Positions 28,326 through 37,672 are shown, counted from the first letter of the stretch. The stretch is DNA of 64,000 nucleotides from Azonexus sp. (GCF_023150235.1 NZ_JAKLLH010000007.1:1-64000); one strand, 5' to 3'. Notes: generated by a model from the sequence alone, not told the origin. A program made the numbers and translations.

Positions 28326-28352
28326 AAGGGGCCGTATTCCCGGCGGCCTCTT
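28326..28352 (+). terminator. Probable terminator after the FlgO-like gene
   Basis: Arms AAGGGGCCG / CGGCCTCTT pair at eight of nine positions around a nine-base loop, followed by CTTTAG. Modest U-tract. Confidence 0.5.
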
Positions 28353-28425
28353 CTTTAGTGGGAAAGCCGATCCCGGCTTGAGGTAAAATCGCCCGCTTTG
28401 ATTGTCGACCGCAAAATTTCCTGCC

Positions 28426-29478
28426 ATGACCCAGAAGACTTCCCTTTCCTACCGTGATGCCGGCGTCGATATCGATGCGGGCGATGCCCTCGTCGACCGT
28501 ATCAAGCCGCTCGCCAGGAAAACGCTGCGCGAAGGCGTGCTTGGCGGCATCGGTGGCTTTGGCGCCCTGTTCGAGCTACCCAAGCGTTATCGGGAGCCGG
28601 TGCTGGTCTCCGGCACCGATGGTGTCGGCACCAAGCTCAAGCTGGCTTTCGAGCTGAACCGCCACGATACCGTCGGCCAGGATCTGGTGGCGATGAGTGT
28701 CAATGACATCTTGGTGCAGGGAGCCGAATCGCTGTTCTTCCTCGATTACTTTGCTTGCGGCAAGCTCGACGTCGATACCGCCGCCGCCGTTGTGGGCGGA
28801 ATCGCCCGGGGTTGCGAACTGGCCGGCTGCGCGCTGATCGGCGGCGAAACCGCCGAAATGCCGGGCATGTACCCGGACGGTGAATACGATCTCGCCGGCT
28901 TTGCCGTCGGCGTTGCCGAAAAATCGCTGCTGATCGACGGCAAGTCGATCCAGCCGGGCGACGTCGTTCTTGGCCTGGCTTCTTCCGGAGCCCACTCCAA
29001 CGGTTACTCGCTGGTGCGCAAGATCATCGCGCGTTCCAACCCGGACATGAATGCTCCGTTCGACGAAGTGGATGGGCAGGTGCGTTCCCTGGCCGATGTG
29101 GTCATGGCGCCGACCCGCATCTACGTCAAGCAGGTACTGGCCGCCATGCAGAAGGTGACGATCAAGGGCATGGCCCATATCACCGGCGGCGGTCTGCTCG
29201 AGAACGTGCCGCGCGTGCTGCCCGAAAACACCGTGGCCGAGCTGCGGAAGGCCGCCTGGCCGCGTCCCAAGCTGTTCGACTGGATGCAGGCCGAAGGCAA
29301 TGTCGACGAAAAGGAAATGCACCGCACCTTCAATTGCGGTATCGGCATGGTGGTCATCGTTTCCGCCGCCGAAGCCGATGCGGCCGAGGCCGAGCTGAAG
29401 GCGCAGGGCGAAGCGGTGTATCGCATCGGTGCGATCCGGGCGCGTCAGGGTGACGAAGCGCAGACCCTCGTCGTCTGA
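28426..29478 (+). CDS. purM: Phosphoribosylformylglycinamidine cyclo-ligase
   Basis: A 350-residue AIR synthetase (fifth step of purine synthesis). Family motifs: [55 protein letters not shown] and [15 protein letters not shown]. Start ATG 28426 (MTQKTSLSY), with a TAAAAT -10-like element at 28384-28389. The unusual spacing GTCGACCGCAAAATTT just before it may be a remnant of the short dispersed element. Confidence 0.97.
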   Translation: MTQKTSLSYRDAGVDIDAGDALVDRIKPLARKTLREGVLGGIGGFGALFELPKRYREPVLVSGTDGVGTKLKLAFELNRHDTVGQDLVAMSVNDILVQGAESLFFLDYFACGKLDVDTAAAVVGGIARGCELAGCALIGGETAEMPGMYPDGEYDLAGFAVGVAEKSLLIDGKSIQPGDVVLGLASSGAHSNGYSLVRKIIARSNPDMNAPFDEVDGQVRSLADVVMAPTRIYVKQVLAAMQKVTIKGMAHITGGGLLENVPRVLPENTVAELRKAAWPRPKLFDWMQAEGNVDEKEMHRTFNCGIGMVVIVSAAEADAAEAELKAQGEAVYRIGAIRARQGDEAQTLVV

Positions 29479-29512
29479 TTCCCGCAAGGGAGAGAATTGC
29501 CGGCATCTCCTG

Positions 29513-30190
29513 ATGCCGGCACTCCTGCTATCCCTGGCCTTCCTTCTCCCGGCCTCGCTGGTCAATGCCGCCAGCACAGGGAAAAACACGGCCGGCAAGC
29601 CCTCGCCACTCAAGCGTGCGCAGCCCAAGGCCCGTGTGCCGCTCCAGCCATTGGCCAGCAATCCGGCACATTACCTGGTCGCTACTCTCGGCGCTGCCGA
29701 GGTACTGGCCAGTGATATTCAGGGCGTGCATGGCTCGGCCAGCTTCTACGGTCACGGCTTCCAGGGGCGGCGCACGGCCTCCGGCGAAACTTTCGACGTG
29801 CGCGAATTTACCGGTGCCAGTAACCGCTTTCCGCTCGGCAGCAAGATTGCCGTCTATCGCCCCGACAGCGAAGCCTGCGTCATCGTGCGCATCAACGACC
29901 GCATGGCCGGTCATCGTAAGCGCGTGATCGATCTTTCGCGTAGCGCGGCCGAGGCTCTCGGTATCCTGCATGCCGGCGTTGCCTTGGTACGCATGGCGCG
30001 GCTGGACCCGGCGCATGCGGCAGCACTGTTCGATGGCGAGGGCGAGGCCGATGCCCGCCAGGCCTGCCGGACAGCCTTCGGTTTGCCGGTGGAGCCCGAG
30101 CGCTACGGTCAACCGCCGGTGGCGAGCAATTTCATACCCCGCTTCGAGAAGCTGCCACCGCCGTCGGCGGAGGTCGGCGCCGTGCCCTGA
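29513..30190 (+). CDS. RlpA-like double-psi beta-barrel protein
   Basis: A 225-residue exported protein with a signal peptide (LLLSLAFLLPASLVNA). The central domain is RlpA-like: GSASFYGHGFQGRRTASGE, FPLGSKIAVY, VRINDRMAGHRKRVIDLS and AAEALGI, with the catalytic-type Asp and His in place. RlpA proteins cleave denuded peptidoglycan glycan strands at the septum; the SPOR domain usual in RlpA is missing here, so binding specificity may differ. Start ATG 29513; the frame is open further upstream into purM. Confidence 0.83.
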   Translation: MPALLLSLAFLLPASLVNAASTGKNTAGKPSPLKRAQPKARVPLQPLASNPAHYLVATLGAAEVLASDIQGVHGSASFYGHGFQGRRTASGETFDVREFTGASNRFPLGSKIAVYRPDSEACVIVRINDRMAGHRKRVIDLSRSAAEALGILHAGVALVRMARLDPAHAAALFDGEGEADARQACRTAFGLPVEPERYGQPPVASNFIPRFEKLPPPSAEVGAVP

Positions 30191-30271
30191 TCGCGGGAAA
30201 ATAGGCTGCTGGCCGCTGTCGGGGCATGTTGTTGGACTACAATCCGATGAATCGATCACAGGGAGAAGAAC

Positions 30272-31399
30272 ATGGATGCCGGACTGCTGGTTTTCGTCGT
30301 CGATGATGATGAAATCGTGCTCAGCGTACTGGAAGAAATACTTGCCGGGCTATGCCGGGTGGAGTGTTTTGCCTCGGCGGAGGCTTGTCGTGGCCGGTTG
30401 GCGGAGCAGAAGCCGGATCTCCTCCTGCTCGATCTGACCTTGCCGGGCATGGATGGCTACACCTTCTGCCGTACCCTCAAGGACGATTGGGAAACCCAGG
30501 ACATTCCGGTCATTTTCGTTTCCGCCAACGACGATATCGAAACCCGCCTGCGCTGTTACGAAGCGGGTGGCGAGGATTTCATCCTCAAGCCTTTCGAGCC
30601 GGTTGAAATCCAGTGCAAATTGCAGGTTGCCGAGCGCATCATCGCCAGCAAGCGCGATCTTGGCGAGCAGGCCGGCTATGCCCGGCGCACGGCCATGTCG
30701 GCCATGACCAGCATGGGCGAGCTCGGGGCGGTGCTGCAATTCCTGAGCAAGTCCTTTGCCTGCAACGATCTTGAATCGCTCGCCGCCGCCGTGCTCGAGG
30801 CTACCCGCCAGTGGGACTTGCAGGCGGCCGTGCAGTTGCGTCTCGGCAGCCGTGTGCATTCGGCCAGCGGCAACGGCAGCGAGCTGCCGCTGGAAGTCGC
30901 CGTCCTCAATCACGTACGCAACAGCGGTCGTATTTTCCAGTTCAAGTCGCGTTGCGTTTTCAACTATGGCAATGTCACCCTCCTGCTCAACAACATGCCG
31001 CAGGACGATGAGGAAAGGGCAGGTCGCATCCGCGACAACGCCGCCCTGCTTTCCGAAGGGGCGGAAGCCCGCTTGCGGGCGATAGAAAGCGAGCTTCTCG
31101 CCCGCCGTCGGCGTGAAGGCATCGAAGCCGTGTTGCCACGGGTGCGCCAGGTACTGCAGTCGGTGCAGACCAACTATCGCCGCAGTTCCTTCGAGTTGAC
31201 CCAGGGCATGCTCGAATTCGAGCAGAAACTGGCCAAATCCTTCGTTTCCCTGGGTTTGACCGAAGAGCAGGAAGAATTCCTGACCGCGCTGACTGGTGAG
31301 CAGATGCGGACCATGATTGCCGCGCAGGACCAGGGCGGCATGATCGTCGGCCCTTTGCAGGAACTGGCCGACTCCCTCGAAGAGCTGCTCAGGAACTGA
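30272..31399 (+). CDS. Response regulator with non-DNA-binding output
   Basis: A 375-residue protein. Residues 1-125 are a receiver domain: acidic Asp11/Asp12, phosphorylation site Asp54 in LLLLDLTLPG and Lys in FILKPFEP. The remaining 240 residues contain no helix-turn-helix, GGDEF or HD motif; the part around 150-270 looks like a degenerate GAF-type sensor and the end is helical. No kinase is adjacent. AGGGAGAAG precedes the ATG. Its stop codon is also the first TGA of the 165-bp repeat. Confidence 0.85.
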   Translation: MDAGLLVFVVDDDEIVLSVLEEILAGLCRVECFASAEACRGRLAEQKPDLLLLDLTLPGMDGYTFCRTLKDDWETQDIPVIFVSANDDIETRLRCYEAGGEDFILKPFEPVEIQCKLQVAERIIASKRDLGEQAGYARRTAMSAMTSMGELGAVLQFLSKSFACNDLESLAAAVLEATRQWDLQAAVQLRLGSRVHSASGNGSELPLEVAVLNHVRNSGRIFQFKSRCVFNYGNVTLLLNNMPQDDEERAGRIRDNAALLSEGAEARLRAIESELLARRRREGIEAVLPRVRQVLQSVQTNYRRSSFELTQGMLEFEQKLAKSFVSLGLTEEQEEFLTALTGEQMRTMIAAQDQGGMIVGPLQELADSLEELLRN

Positions 31400-31558
31400 G
31401 AGCCTGTGAAATAGTTGTCACACCCGTTCCCCGCGCCCGGGCGAGCCCGCTCGGCGCAGCCACGGCTCGCCATGGTCCGAGCGGTGTCTGCACCTTGATC
31501 GTGCACGCCGGGACGCCTTGCTCGGGCGTGCCAAATGATTCACCGACTCCGAGGCGCC
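31396..31558. repeat. Dispersed intergenic repeat of about 165 bp, copy 1
   Basis: It begins at the stop codon of the response-regulator gene with CTGAGAGCCTGTGAAATAG and continues with CCCCGCGCCC, GGCGAGCCCGCTCGGC, CCATGGTCCGAG, TGCACCTTGATCGTGCA and CCTTGCTCGGGC. All blocks recur in the same order in copy 2 (49334-49503). The central hairpin has arms CACGGCTCG / CGAGCGGTG (eight of nine pair). It fills the gap between convergent genes (response regulator and miaA). Confidence 0.92.
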
Positions 31559-31570
31559 GGGAGGCCTGTT

Positions 31571-32533
31571 TCAGAAGTGGCGGGTCTCGAGCCAGGCGGC
31601 GATGCGGTCGCCGGTTTTTTGCGCCAAGTCGGGGGCGAGGCAGTCGTGATTTTCTGCCTTGAAGGAGTTGCCGAGCCAGGTGATTTGTCGCTTGGCCAGC
31701 TGGCGCGTGGCGTAGATGCCGCGTTCGCGCAATTCCTTGCGTTCGATCAGGCCCTCCTGCGCTTCCCAGGTTTGGCGATAGCCGACACAGCGCATCGACG
31801 GCAGGTCGGGATGCAAACGATATTTCTGCCGCAAGTGGCGGACTTCTTCGTCGAGGCCGGCGAGCAGCATGCCGTCGAAGCGCTGGGCGATGCGGGCGTG
31901 CAGTACGCCGCGCTCGGAGGGCAACAGGCCGATCTGCAGGAAATCGTGCGTCTGGCCAGCAGGTTCGCTTGCCCTCAGCAGGCTGGACATCGCCTGTCCC
32001 GAGAGCTGGTAAATCTCCAGCGCCCGCTGGATGCGCTGGCTGTCGCCGGGGTGGAGGCGGTCGGCAGTGAGCGGATCGACATCGCGCAGGCGTGCGTGCA
32101 GTGCTGGCCAGCCGAGGCGGGCAGCATCGGCATCGAGCTCGGCACGTACGGCGGGATCGGCTTGCGGTAGATCGGCCAGCCCCTGGAGCAAGGCGCGAAA
32201 ATAAAGCATGGTGCCGCCGACGAGGAGGGGGACGCGACCTGCCTGCCGGATTTCGTCCATTGCCGCGAGGGCATCGTGGCGAAAACGTGCCGCGGAATAG
32301 CTTTCTTCCGGGGTGATCAGATTGATCAGGCGGTGCGGGTGGCGGGCCAGTTCGTCGGCGCTCGGCTTGGCGGTACCGGCGTCCATGTCGATGAAGACCT
32401 GGGCGGAATCGACGCTGACCAGCGCCAAGGGGTGGCGTTCGGCCAGTTGCATGGCCAGTGCCGTTTTACCCGATGCGGTTGGTCCCATCAACAGAATGGC
32501 GGGCGGCAGGGCGGTGGAGGCGGGCGGAATCAT
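31571..32533 (-). CDS. miaA: tRNA dimethylallyltransferase
   Basis: A 320-residue enzyme that prenylates A37 of tRNAs reading UNN codons. P-loop [30 protein letters not shown] and GYRQTWE are conserved. Start ATG 32533 (MIPPASTAL); an upstream in-frame ATG at 32563 adds ten residues. It lies 130 bases after mutL, with a homopurine tract in the gap; mutL-miaA is a common order. Confidence 0.95.
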   Translation of the reverse strand: MIPPASTALPPAILLMGPTASGKTALAMQLAERHPLALVSVDSAQVFIDMDAGTAKPSADELARHPHRLINLITPEESYSAARFRHDALAAMDEIRQAGRVPLLVGGTMLYFRALLQGLADLPQADPAVRAELDADAARLGWPALHARLRDVDPLTADRLHPGDSQRIQRALEIYQLSGQAMSSLLRASEPAGQTHDFLQIGLLPSERGVLHARIAQRFDGMLLAGLDEEVRHLRQKYRLHPDLPSMRCVGYRQTWEAQEGLIERKELRERGIYATRQLAKRQITWLGNSFKAENHDCLAPDLAQKTGDRIAAWLETRHF

Positions 32534-32617
32534 GGCGGCGAATGCTATCACGAGCTGGCGCACCCGCCATGGCCGGGAACGGCGCGGTTTTTTTCTCCCC
32601 TCGTGGCGGCACGCGGC

Positions 32618-32658
32618 AAGGGAGAGAGGGAGGGGGGGAAGGGAAGAGGAAGAAAAGG
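32618..32658 (+). other. 41-base homopurine tract between mutL and miaA
   Basis: An uninterrupted run of A and G, including seven consecutive G, directly after the mutL stop. On the mutL-miaA transcript it is a pure pyrimidine tract. Confidence 0.9.
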
Positions 32659-32662
32659 CTTT

Positions 32663-34510
32663 TTACTGGCCGCGCAGGAACAGCTTGTCGAGCTGGGCCA
32701 GCGACAGCGCGCTCCAGGTCGGGCGGCCGTGGTTGCATTGGCCGGCGCGCTCGGTTTCTTCCATCTGCCGCAGCAACGCGTTCATTTCCGGCAAGGTTAG
32801 CTGGCGGCGGGCGCGGACCGCGCCGTGGCAGGCCATGGTCGCCAGCAATTCGTTGCGACGGGCGGTGACCAGTTGGCTGATCCCGTGTTCGCGCAGTTCG
32901 CCGATCAGCGCCCGCGCCAGCGCCGCCGGATCGCCCGATTGCAGCAGGGCCGGCACGCTGCGCACCGCCAACTGGGTTGGCCCCAGCGGAGTGATTTCGC
33001 AGCCGAGACCGGCGAGTGCTGCAGCGTGTTCCTCGACTGCCGCCACATCGAGCGGATCGGCGTTGAACACGGCCGGGATCAGCAGCGCCTGGGTCGCGAC
33101 CTCGCGGCTGTCGAAGGCGGTTTTCAGCTTTTCGTAGAGGATGCGTTCGTGCGCGGCGTGCATGTCAACGACGATCAGGCCGTCGGCGTTCTGCGCCAGG
33201 ATGTAGATGCCGTGCAGCTGGGCCAGCGCGTAGCCGAGCGGCGGGCTGTCACGGTCCACCGGCTGGGGCGGTGGATTTTCGCTGCCGCTCGGGGTCGGCA
33301 TGCGGCTGGCGGTAAGCGGTGCGTCGAGCGCCTGCGTCGCGCGGGCAAAGGCCAGATAAGCGGCCGCCGCCGGTTCGGCGATGCCGAGCCCGCCTTGGCG
33401 CGGCGTTTGCCAGGGGCTTTTTTCGCCTGCCAGCGGGTTGACCGTGGCAGCAGCCGGCGGGACGCTCGCAGGGTCCGGCGCCGTGCCGCTAGCGGTCGCA
33501 GGCAGGTGGGTGAAGTTTTCCGGCGTGCCGCGATTCTCGGCGAGGACGCGGTTGACCGCGTGATAGACGAACTGGTGCACCGCCCGCGAGTCGCGGAAGC
33601 GGACCTCGGTCTTGGCCGGGTGCACATTGACATCGACCAGCGCCGGATCGATCGCCAGGAACAGGCAGACCGCCGGCTGGCGGCTGCCGTGCAGCACGTC
33701 GCGGTAGGCCTCGCGCAGGGCGTGGGCGATCACCTTGTCGCGGACGAAACGGCCATTGACGAAAACCGTCTGGCCGTCCTTGCTTTCCCCGGCAAGCGTC
33801 GGATCGATCACGAAGCCGAACAGTTCGAGCGGCCCGCTGGCGGTATCCACGCGCCGGGCGGCGCCGATGAAGTCGTCGCCGAGCACGTCGGCAATCCGCC
33901 GTGGCGCGTCGGCCGGCGCCCACTGATAAAGCAGGCGGCCGTTGTGGCTGAGGCTGAAGGCGACGTCGGGCCGGGTCAGCGCCAGGCGGCGAACAGCGTC
34001 GGCGCAATGCGCGAACTCGGTACTTTCGGATTTGAGGAATTTGCGCCGGGCCGGGGTGTTGTAATACAGGTCGCGCATCTCGACCACGGTTCCGGCCATC
34101 AAGGCCGCCGGCTCCGGCGTCGCGCCCGGCTCGCCCTTGAGTTTCCAGGCATGCGCCGCGCCGCGTTCGCGGCTGGTCAGGCTGAGTCGGGCGACCGAGG
34201 CGACCGAGGCCAGCGCTTCGCCGCGGAAACCCAGGGTGGCGACCTTTTCCAGATCGTCGAGATCCTTGATCTTCGAGGTCGCGTGCCGGGTCAGCGCCAG
34301 TTCCAGTTGTTCGCGGGCGATCCCGCAGCCGTCGTCGGTGATGCGGATCAGTTTGACGCCGCCTTCTTCGAGGTGGATCTGCAGTGCCTTGCTCTCGGCG
34401 TCGAGGCTGTTTTCGAGCAGTTCCTTGAGCACGGAGGCGGGGCGTTCGACGACTTCGCCGGCAGCAATCTGGCTGATCAGCAGGTCGGGGAGGCGGGCAA
34501 TGGTCGGCAT
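32663..34510 (-). CDS. mutL: DNA mismatch repair protein MutL
   Basis: A 615-residue MutL. The N-terminal GHKL ATPase shows IAAGEVVERPASVLKELLEN, DDGCGI, TLGFRGEAL and NVHPAKTEVRF. A Pro-rich linker (about 330-420) precedes the C-terminal domain, which has DMHAAHE-x4-E, ACHGAVRA and CNHGRPT, the metal-binding motifs of nicking-type MutL (Gln of DQHA is Met here). This predicts a MutH-independent system. Divergent from dedA with 53 bases between starts. Confidence 0.96.
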   Translation of the reverse strand: MPTIARLPDLLISQIAAGEVVERPASVLKELLENSLDAESKALQIHLEEGGVKLIRITDDGCGIAREQLELALTRHATSKIKDLDDLEKVATLGFRGEALASVASVARLSLTSRERGAAHAWKLKGEPGATPEPAALMAGTVVEMRDLYYNTPARRKFLKSESTEFAHCADAVRRLALTRPDVAFSLSHNGRLLYQWAPADAPRRIADVLGDDFIGAARRVDTASGPLELFGFVIDPTLAGESKDGQTVFVNGRFVRDKVIAHALREAYRDVLHGSRQPAVCLFLAIDPALVDVNVHPAKTEVRFRDSRAVHQFVYHAVNRVLAENRGTPENFTHLPATASGTAPDPASVPPAAATVNPLAGEKSPWQTPRQGGLGIAEPAAAAYLAFARATQALDAPLTASRMPTPSGSENPPPQPVDRDSPPLGYALAQLHGIYILAQNADGLIVVDMHAAHERILYEKLKTAFDSREVATQALLIPAVFNADPLDVAAVEEHAAALAGLGCEITPLGPTQLAVRSVPALLQSGDPAALARALIGELREHGISQLVTARRNELLATMACHGAVRARRQLTLPEMNALLRQMEETERAGQCNHGRPTWSALSLAQLDKLFLRGQ

Positions 34511-34563
34511 GGGGGCGGATTATAGCTTGCGGTAGAATCGCGCTTTCCCTTCGTCAGTTCATC

Positions 34564-35205
34564 ATGGAATTTTTCGGCCAGTTTCTCGACCTCCTGCTCC
34601 ATCTCGACAAGCACCTGGCCTTGCTGGTGCAGCAGCACGGTCTGTGGATCTACGCGATCCTGTTTTTCATCGTTTTCGCCGAAACCGGTTTCGTGGTCTT
34701 TCCCTTCCTGCCGGGCGACTCCTTGCTGTTCGTCGCCGGCGCGCTGGCCGCGATCGGCGAGGGCGGCATGGACCTGGGGACCCTGATCGGGGTGCTGACG
34801 CTGGCTGCGGTCCTCGGTAACACGGTCAACTACCGGATCGGCAAATATTTCGGTCCCCGGGTTTTTCACTGGGAAAACTCGCGCCTGTTCAACCGCGCCG
34901 CACTGCAGAAGACGCACGCCTTCTACGAATTGCACGGTGGCAAGACGCTGGTGATTTCGCGCTTCCTGCCGCTGTTCCGTACCTTCGCGCCCTTCGTCGC
35001 CGGGATCGGCGCGATGCCCTTCGCCCGCTTCACCTTGTTCAACCTGGTCGGCGCGCTGGCCTGGGTGGTCTCGCTGTGCCTGGCCGGCTACTGGTTCGGC
35101 AACATGCCGTGGATCAAGCAGAACCTCTCGCTGGTGATCGTCGGCATCATCGCCTTCTCGCTGCTGCCGGTACTCGTCGGCTACCTCAAGCACAAGGCGG
35201 CCTGA
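34564..35205 (+). CDS. DedA-family membrane protein
   Basis: A 213-residue inner-membrane protein with four to five spans and the DedA signature (FAETGFVVFPFLPGDSLLF, NYRIGKYFG, ISRFLPLFRTFAPFVAG). DedA proteins are tied to lipid-carrier flipping and membrane homeostasis. First gene of a plus-strand run; its stop overlaps the next start (TGATG). Confidence 0.92.
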   Translation: MEFFGQFLDLLLHLDKHLALLVQQHGLWIYAILFFIVFAETGFVVFPFLPGDSLLFVAGALAAIGEGGMDLGTLIGVLTLAAVLGNTVNYRIGKYFGPRVFHWENSRLFNRAALQKTHAFYELHGGKTLVISRFLPLFRTFAPFVAGIGAMPFARFTLFNLVGALAWVVSLCLAGYWFGNMPWIKQNLSLVIVGIIAFSLLPVLVGYLKHKAA

Positions 35206-35927
35206 TGCCCGGAGTCCCCGTCCTGCTCGCTGCCGCCGCCGCCTTGTTGCTGGCCACGGTGGCCTGCTCGACGCAACTGGGCAAGGACGGTAAGACCACG
35301 ACCACGGTCGACCTGAAATATCTGGCTAAAACCGAGGTTGACCGGATTGCCGATCTCAACCGCCAGGAGGCGGTTAACGGTTTGCTGCTGCTTGCCGACA
35401 AGCTCTACCGGCGCAACCCGCGAGAGTGGAAAAAAGCCGGATACGCCAGCCGCGAGGCCGCGCTGGAACGCCTCGGCAAGCGCCAGGAAGCCGCCTGGCC
35501 CGAATTCAACGGCCTGCGCGAAGGCCCGGCGGCGGCGCTGGCATTTAGCGAAAGCTATGGCGGCGACCGGGTCGCGGCACTGATTTACGGTTTGCTGACC
35601 ATGGTCGACGCGGCCTTCGAGCACAAGGACAGCTTTTACCTGTTCGACCAGCTCGACGAGCGCAAGCTCTACAACTGCGCGCGCAATGTCGAGGTCGCGG
35701 TGTGGAAATTGGCGCACGACCGCAGCGCCGCCGGCGAGGCCTTCCTGCTCGCCAACGAGCTTGATCCGGCCAACCGCAACCTGTCGTTCGAGCGCGAATT
35801 CGGCCGTGTCATCGGCCTGCTCGACTTTCTCGCGCGCGTCGTTGCCGACCGCAACGGCCGCAGCTTTTCCCGGCTGACACAAAATGTCGCCACGATGATC
35901 TTCTTGCCCGTAGGTTTATTGAAATGA
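35205..35927 (+). CDS. Predicted lipoprotein, function unknown
   Basis: A 240-residue protein with an N-terminal hydrophobic stretch and lipobox-like ATVACS (Cys near residue 20). The rest is soluble, mainly helical; one stretch reads LYGLL-type helices around EHKDSFYLFDQLDERKLY. No family is recognised. Start ATG 35205 shares its A with the dedA stop, and the end overlaps purN by four bases, so it is translationally coupled on both sides. Confidence 0.8.
   Translation: MPGVPVLLAAAAALLLATVACSTQLGKDGKTTTTVDLKYLAKTEVDRIADLNRQEAVNGLLLLADKLYRRNPREWKKAGYASREAALERLGKRQEAAWPEFNGLREGPAAALAFSESYGGDRVAALIYGLLTMVDAAFEHKDSFYLFDQLDERKLYNCARNVEVAVWKLAHDRSAAGEAFLLANELDPANRNLSFEREFGRVIGLLDFLARVVADRNGRSFSRLTQNVATMIFLPVGLLK
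35302..35333 (+). repeat. GTCGAC-type short dispersed element, copy D (weak, inside a gene)
   Basis: CCACGGTCGACCTGAAATA, TCT, GGCTAAAACC in the linker just after the lipoprotein anchor. It keeps the core and spacing of the intergenic copies only loosely. Confidence 0.25.
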
Positions 35928-36586
35928 AAAAAATCGTCATCCTGGTTTCCGGTCGCGGCTCCAACATGGAGGCCATGCTTGCCGCCCGCGCCGCCGGCCA
36001 GTTGCCGGTCGAGATCGCCGCCGTGATCAGCAACCGCCCTGATGCCAAGGGCCTGGAAACCGCCGCCAATGCCGGCATCGCCACGCGCAGCCTGGACCAC
36101 AAGGCCTACGCCAGTCGTGAAAATTTCGATACCGCCCTGGCCGCCTGCATCGACGAGTTCCAGCCCGAGCTGGTCGTCCTGGCCGGCTTCATGCGGATCC
36201 TGACTCCGGCTTTCGTGCGTCGCTACGAAGGCCGCTTGCTCAATATCCACCCTTCGCTGCTGCCGTCATTCCCCGGCTTGCATACCCACCAGAGGGCGCT
36301 CGATGAAGGCGTGCGCATCCATGGCTGCACCGTGCATTTCGTCACCGCCGAGCTGGACCACGGTCCGGTCGTGATCCAAGCCGCCGTGCCGGTGCTCGAC
36401 AGCGACGACGAGGCAGCGCTGGCCGCCCGTGTGCTGCGCCAGGAGCACCGCATCTACCCGCAGGCCGTGCGTTGGTTCGCCGAGGATCGCCTGCGGCTGG
36501 AAAACGGCAAGGTGCGCCTGGCGGCGGAACTGATCGCCGACAGCGCGCTGATCGCGCCGACGATTGCTGCCGCGATTTCCGGCTGA
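35924..36586 (+). CDS. purN: Phosphoribosylglycinamide formyltransferase
   Basis: A 220-residue GAR transformylase (third step of purine synthesis). Active-site motifs NIHPSLLPSFPG, HGCTVHFV and LDHGPVV hold the Asn-His-Asp catalytic set; the N-terminus ILVSGRGSNME binds phosphate. Start overlaps the lipoprotein stop. Confidence 0.96.
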   Translation: MKKIVILVSGRGSNMEAMLAARAAGQLPVEIAAVISNRPDAKGLETAANAGIATRSLDHKAYASRENFDTALAACIDEFQPELVVLAGFMRILTPAFVRRYEGRLLNIHPSLLPSFPGLHTHQRALDEGVRIHGCTVHFVTAELDHGPVVIQAAVPVLDSDDEAALAARVLRQEHRIYPQAVRWFAEDRLRLENGKVRLAAELIADSALIAPTIAAAISG

Positions 36587-36607
36587 ACCAGCGCAGGCGC
36601 CGCCGTC

Positions 36608-37672
36608 ATGCTGCCCTTGCTGGCTGCCGTTGCTGCCTCCTTGGCGGTGCATGTGGCGGTGCTGTTCGGGCCGGAAATCGAATGGCCGCCGGCCATTGCC
36701 GAGCCCGAAATGCCCTTGCAGGTCGAACTCCGGTCAGCGCCGCTGGCCATGGCTGTCGAACCGGCCACCATGGCAGCAGGGCATAAGCCCCGCTTACGGT
36801 CGACCGGCGAAAAACGTAAAAAGGCGCCGCCGCCGGCGGTCGAGCCGCCCTTGCCGTTGCCGGGCGATACCGGGAAAGCTGTCGTTCCGCCCGTATCGGA
36901 TTCCGCTGTGGCTCCGGTGTCGGCGGCTGAAGCACCCGCGTCGACACTGCTCCCGTCATCCGTCGAGATGCCCGTTGCGCCGGCAGCACCGGTGCCGGTC
37001 GCGCCGCTGTTACCGGCGAGCGGTTACATCCGTTACCAGGTCAGCAAGGAGTCGCTTGGCTTGGCCATCGGCTGGGTCGAGCAGCGCTGGCTGTTTCCCG
37101 GCGACGGCAGCTACCGCCTGAGCAGCCGCAGCGAAACCAGCGGCTTGGCATCGCTCTTCCGGCCGGTGCGTTTCGAGAGTGAAAGCAGTGGCCGGCTGGT
37201 CGCCGAGGGCTTGCAGCCGACGGCTTACCGGACCCGCAAAAACAGTCGCGACAACGGGGAAAATGCCGATTTCGACTGGTCGACCGTGACCGTCACGCTG
37301 CAGCGCGACGGCCGCAGCGTGGCGATGTTGCCCGGCACCCAGGACTTGCTCTCCTTTCCCTTCCAGCTGGCCTACCTGGTGCCGGCCGAGGGGACGGGAA
37401 CCCTCGGCGTGGTCACCGGTCGCAATTACGAGGCGCAGCGGCTGGAAATGCTGGGGGAGGAATGGCTGGAAACCCCGGCCGGACGTTTCCGCTGTCTGCA
37501 CCTGCAGGCGCAGGGCGCGAATCTGACCGAAGTCTGGTTGGCGCTCGACCGGGAGCGTCTGCCGGTTAAAATCCGCTTTACCGATAAAAAGGGCGAGAGC
37601 TATGTGCAACTCGCCCATCAAATCGGCAGCGGCGATCCGCCGCCGACCGAATCGAATACAGGAACTCCATGA
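36608..37672 (+). CDS. DUF3108 domain protein, exported or membrane-anchored
   Basis: A 354-residue protein with an N-terminal hydrophobic anchor (about 4-21), a Pro/Ala-rich linker (about 60-135) and a C-terminal DUF3108 domain (about 138-345; GYIRYQVSKES... YRLSSRSETSG ... LPVKIRFTDKKGESY). DUF3108 proteins are periplasmic and of unknown function, often next to purN in Betaproteobacteria. It overlaps the RsmB-type gene by four bases. Confidence 0.85.
   Translation: MLPLLAAVAASLAVHVAVLFGPEIEWPPAIAEPEMPLQVELRSAPLAMAVEPATMAAGHKPRLRSTGEKRKKAPPPAVEPPLPLPGDTGKAVVPPVSDSAVAPVSAAEAPASTLLPSSVEMPVAPAAPVPVAPLLPASGYIRYQVSKESLGLAIGWVEQRWLFPGDGSYRLSSRSETSGLASLFRPVRFESESSGRLVAEGLQPTAYRTRKNSRDNGENADFDWSTVTVTLQRDGRSVAMLPGTQDLLSFPFQLAYLVPAEGTGTLGVVTGRNYEAQRLEMLGEEWLETPAGRFRCLHLQAQGANLTEVWLALDRERLPVKIRFTDKKGESYVQLAHQIGSGDPPPTESNTGTP
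36793..36827 (+). repeat. GTCGAC-type short dispersed element, copy E (inside the DUF3108 linker)
   Basis: CTTACGGTCGACCGGCGAAAAA, CGT, AAAAAGGCGC. It lies in the Pro-rich linker, where insertion would be tolerated. Confidence 0.42.

Noticed and set aside
31174..31506. Small minus-strand frames over the two 165-bp repeats sharing a YFTGSQ peptide (31174-31506, 49154-49477)
   Set aside because: The shared peptide comes from the repeat DNA itself; the frames run into unrelated antisense sequence on either side.
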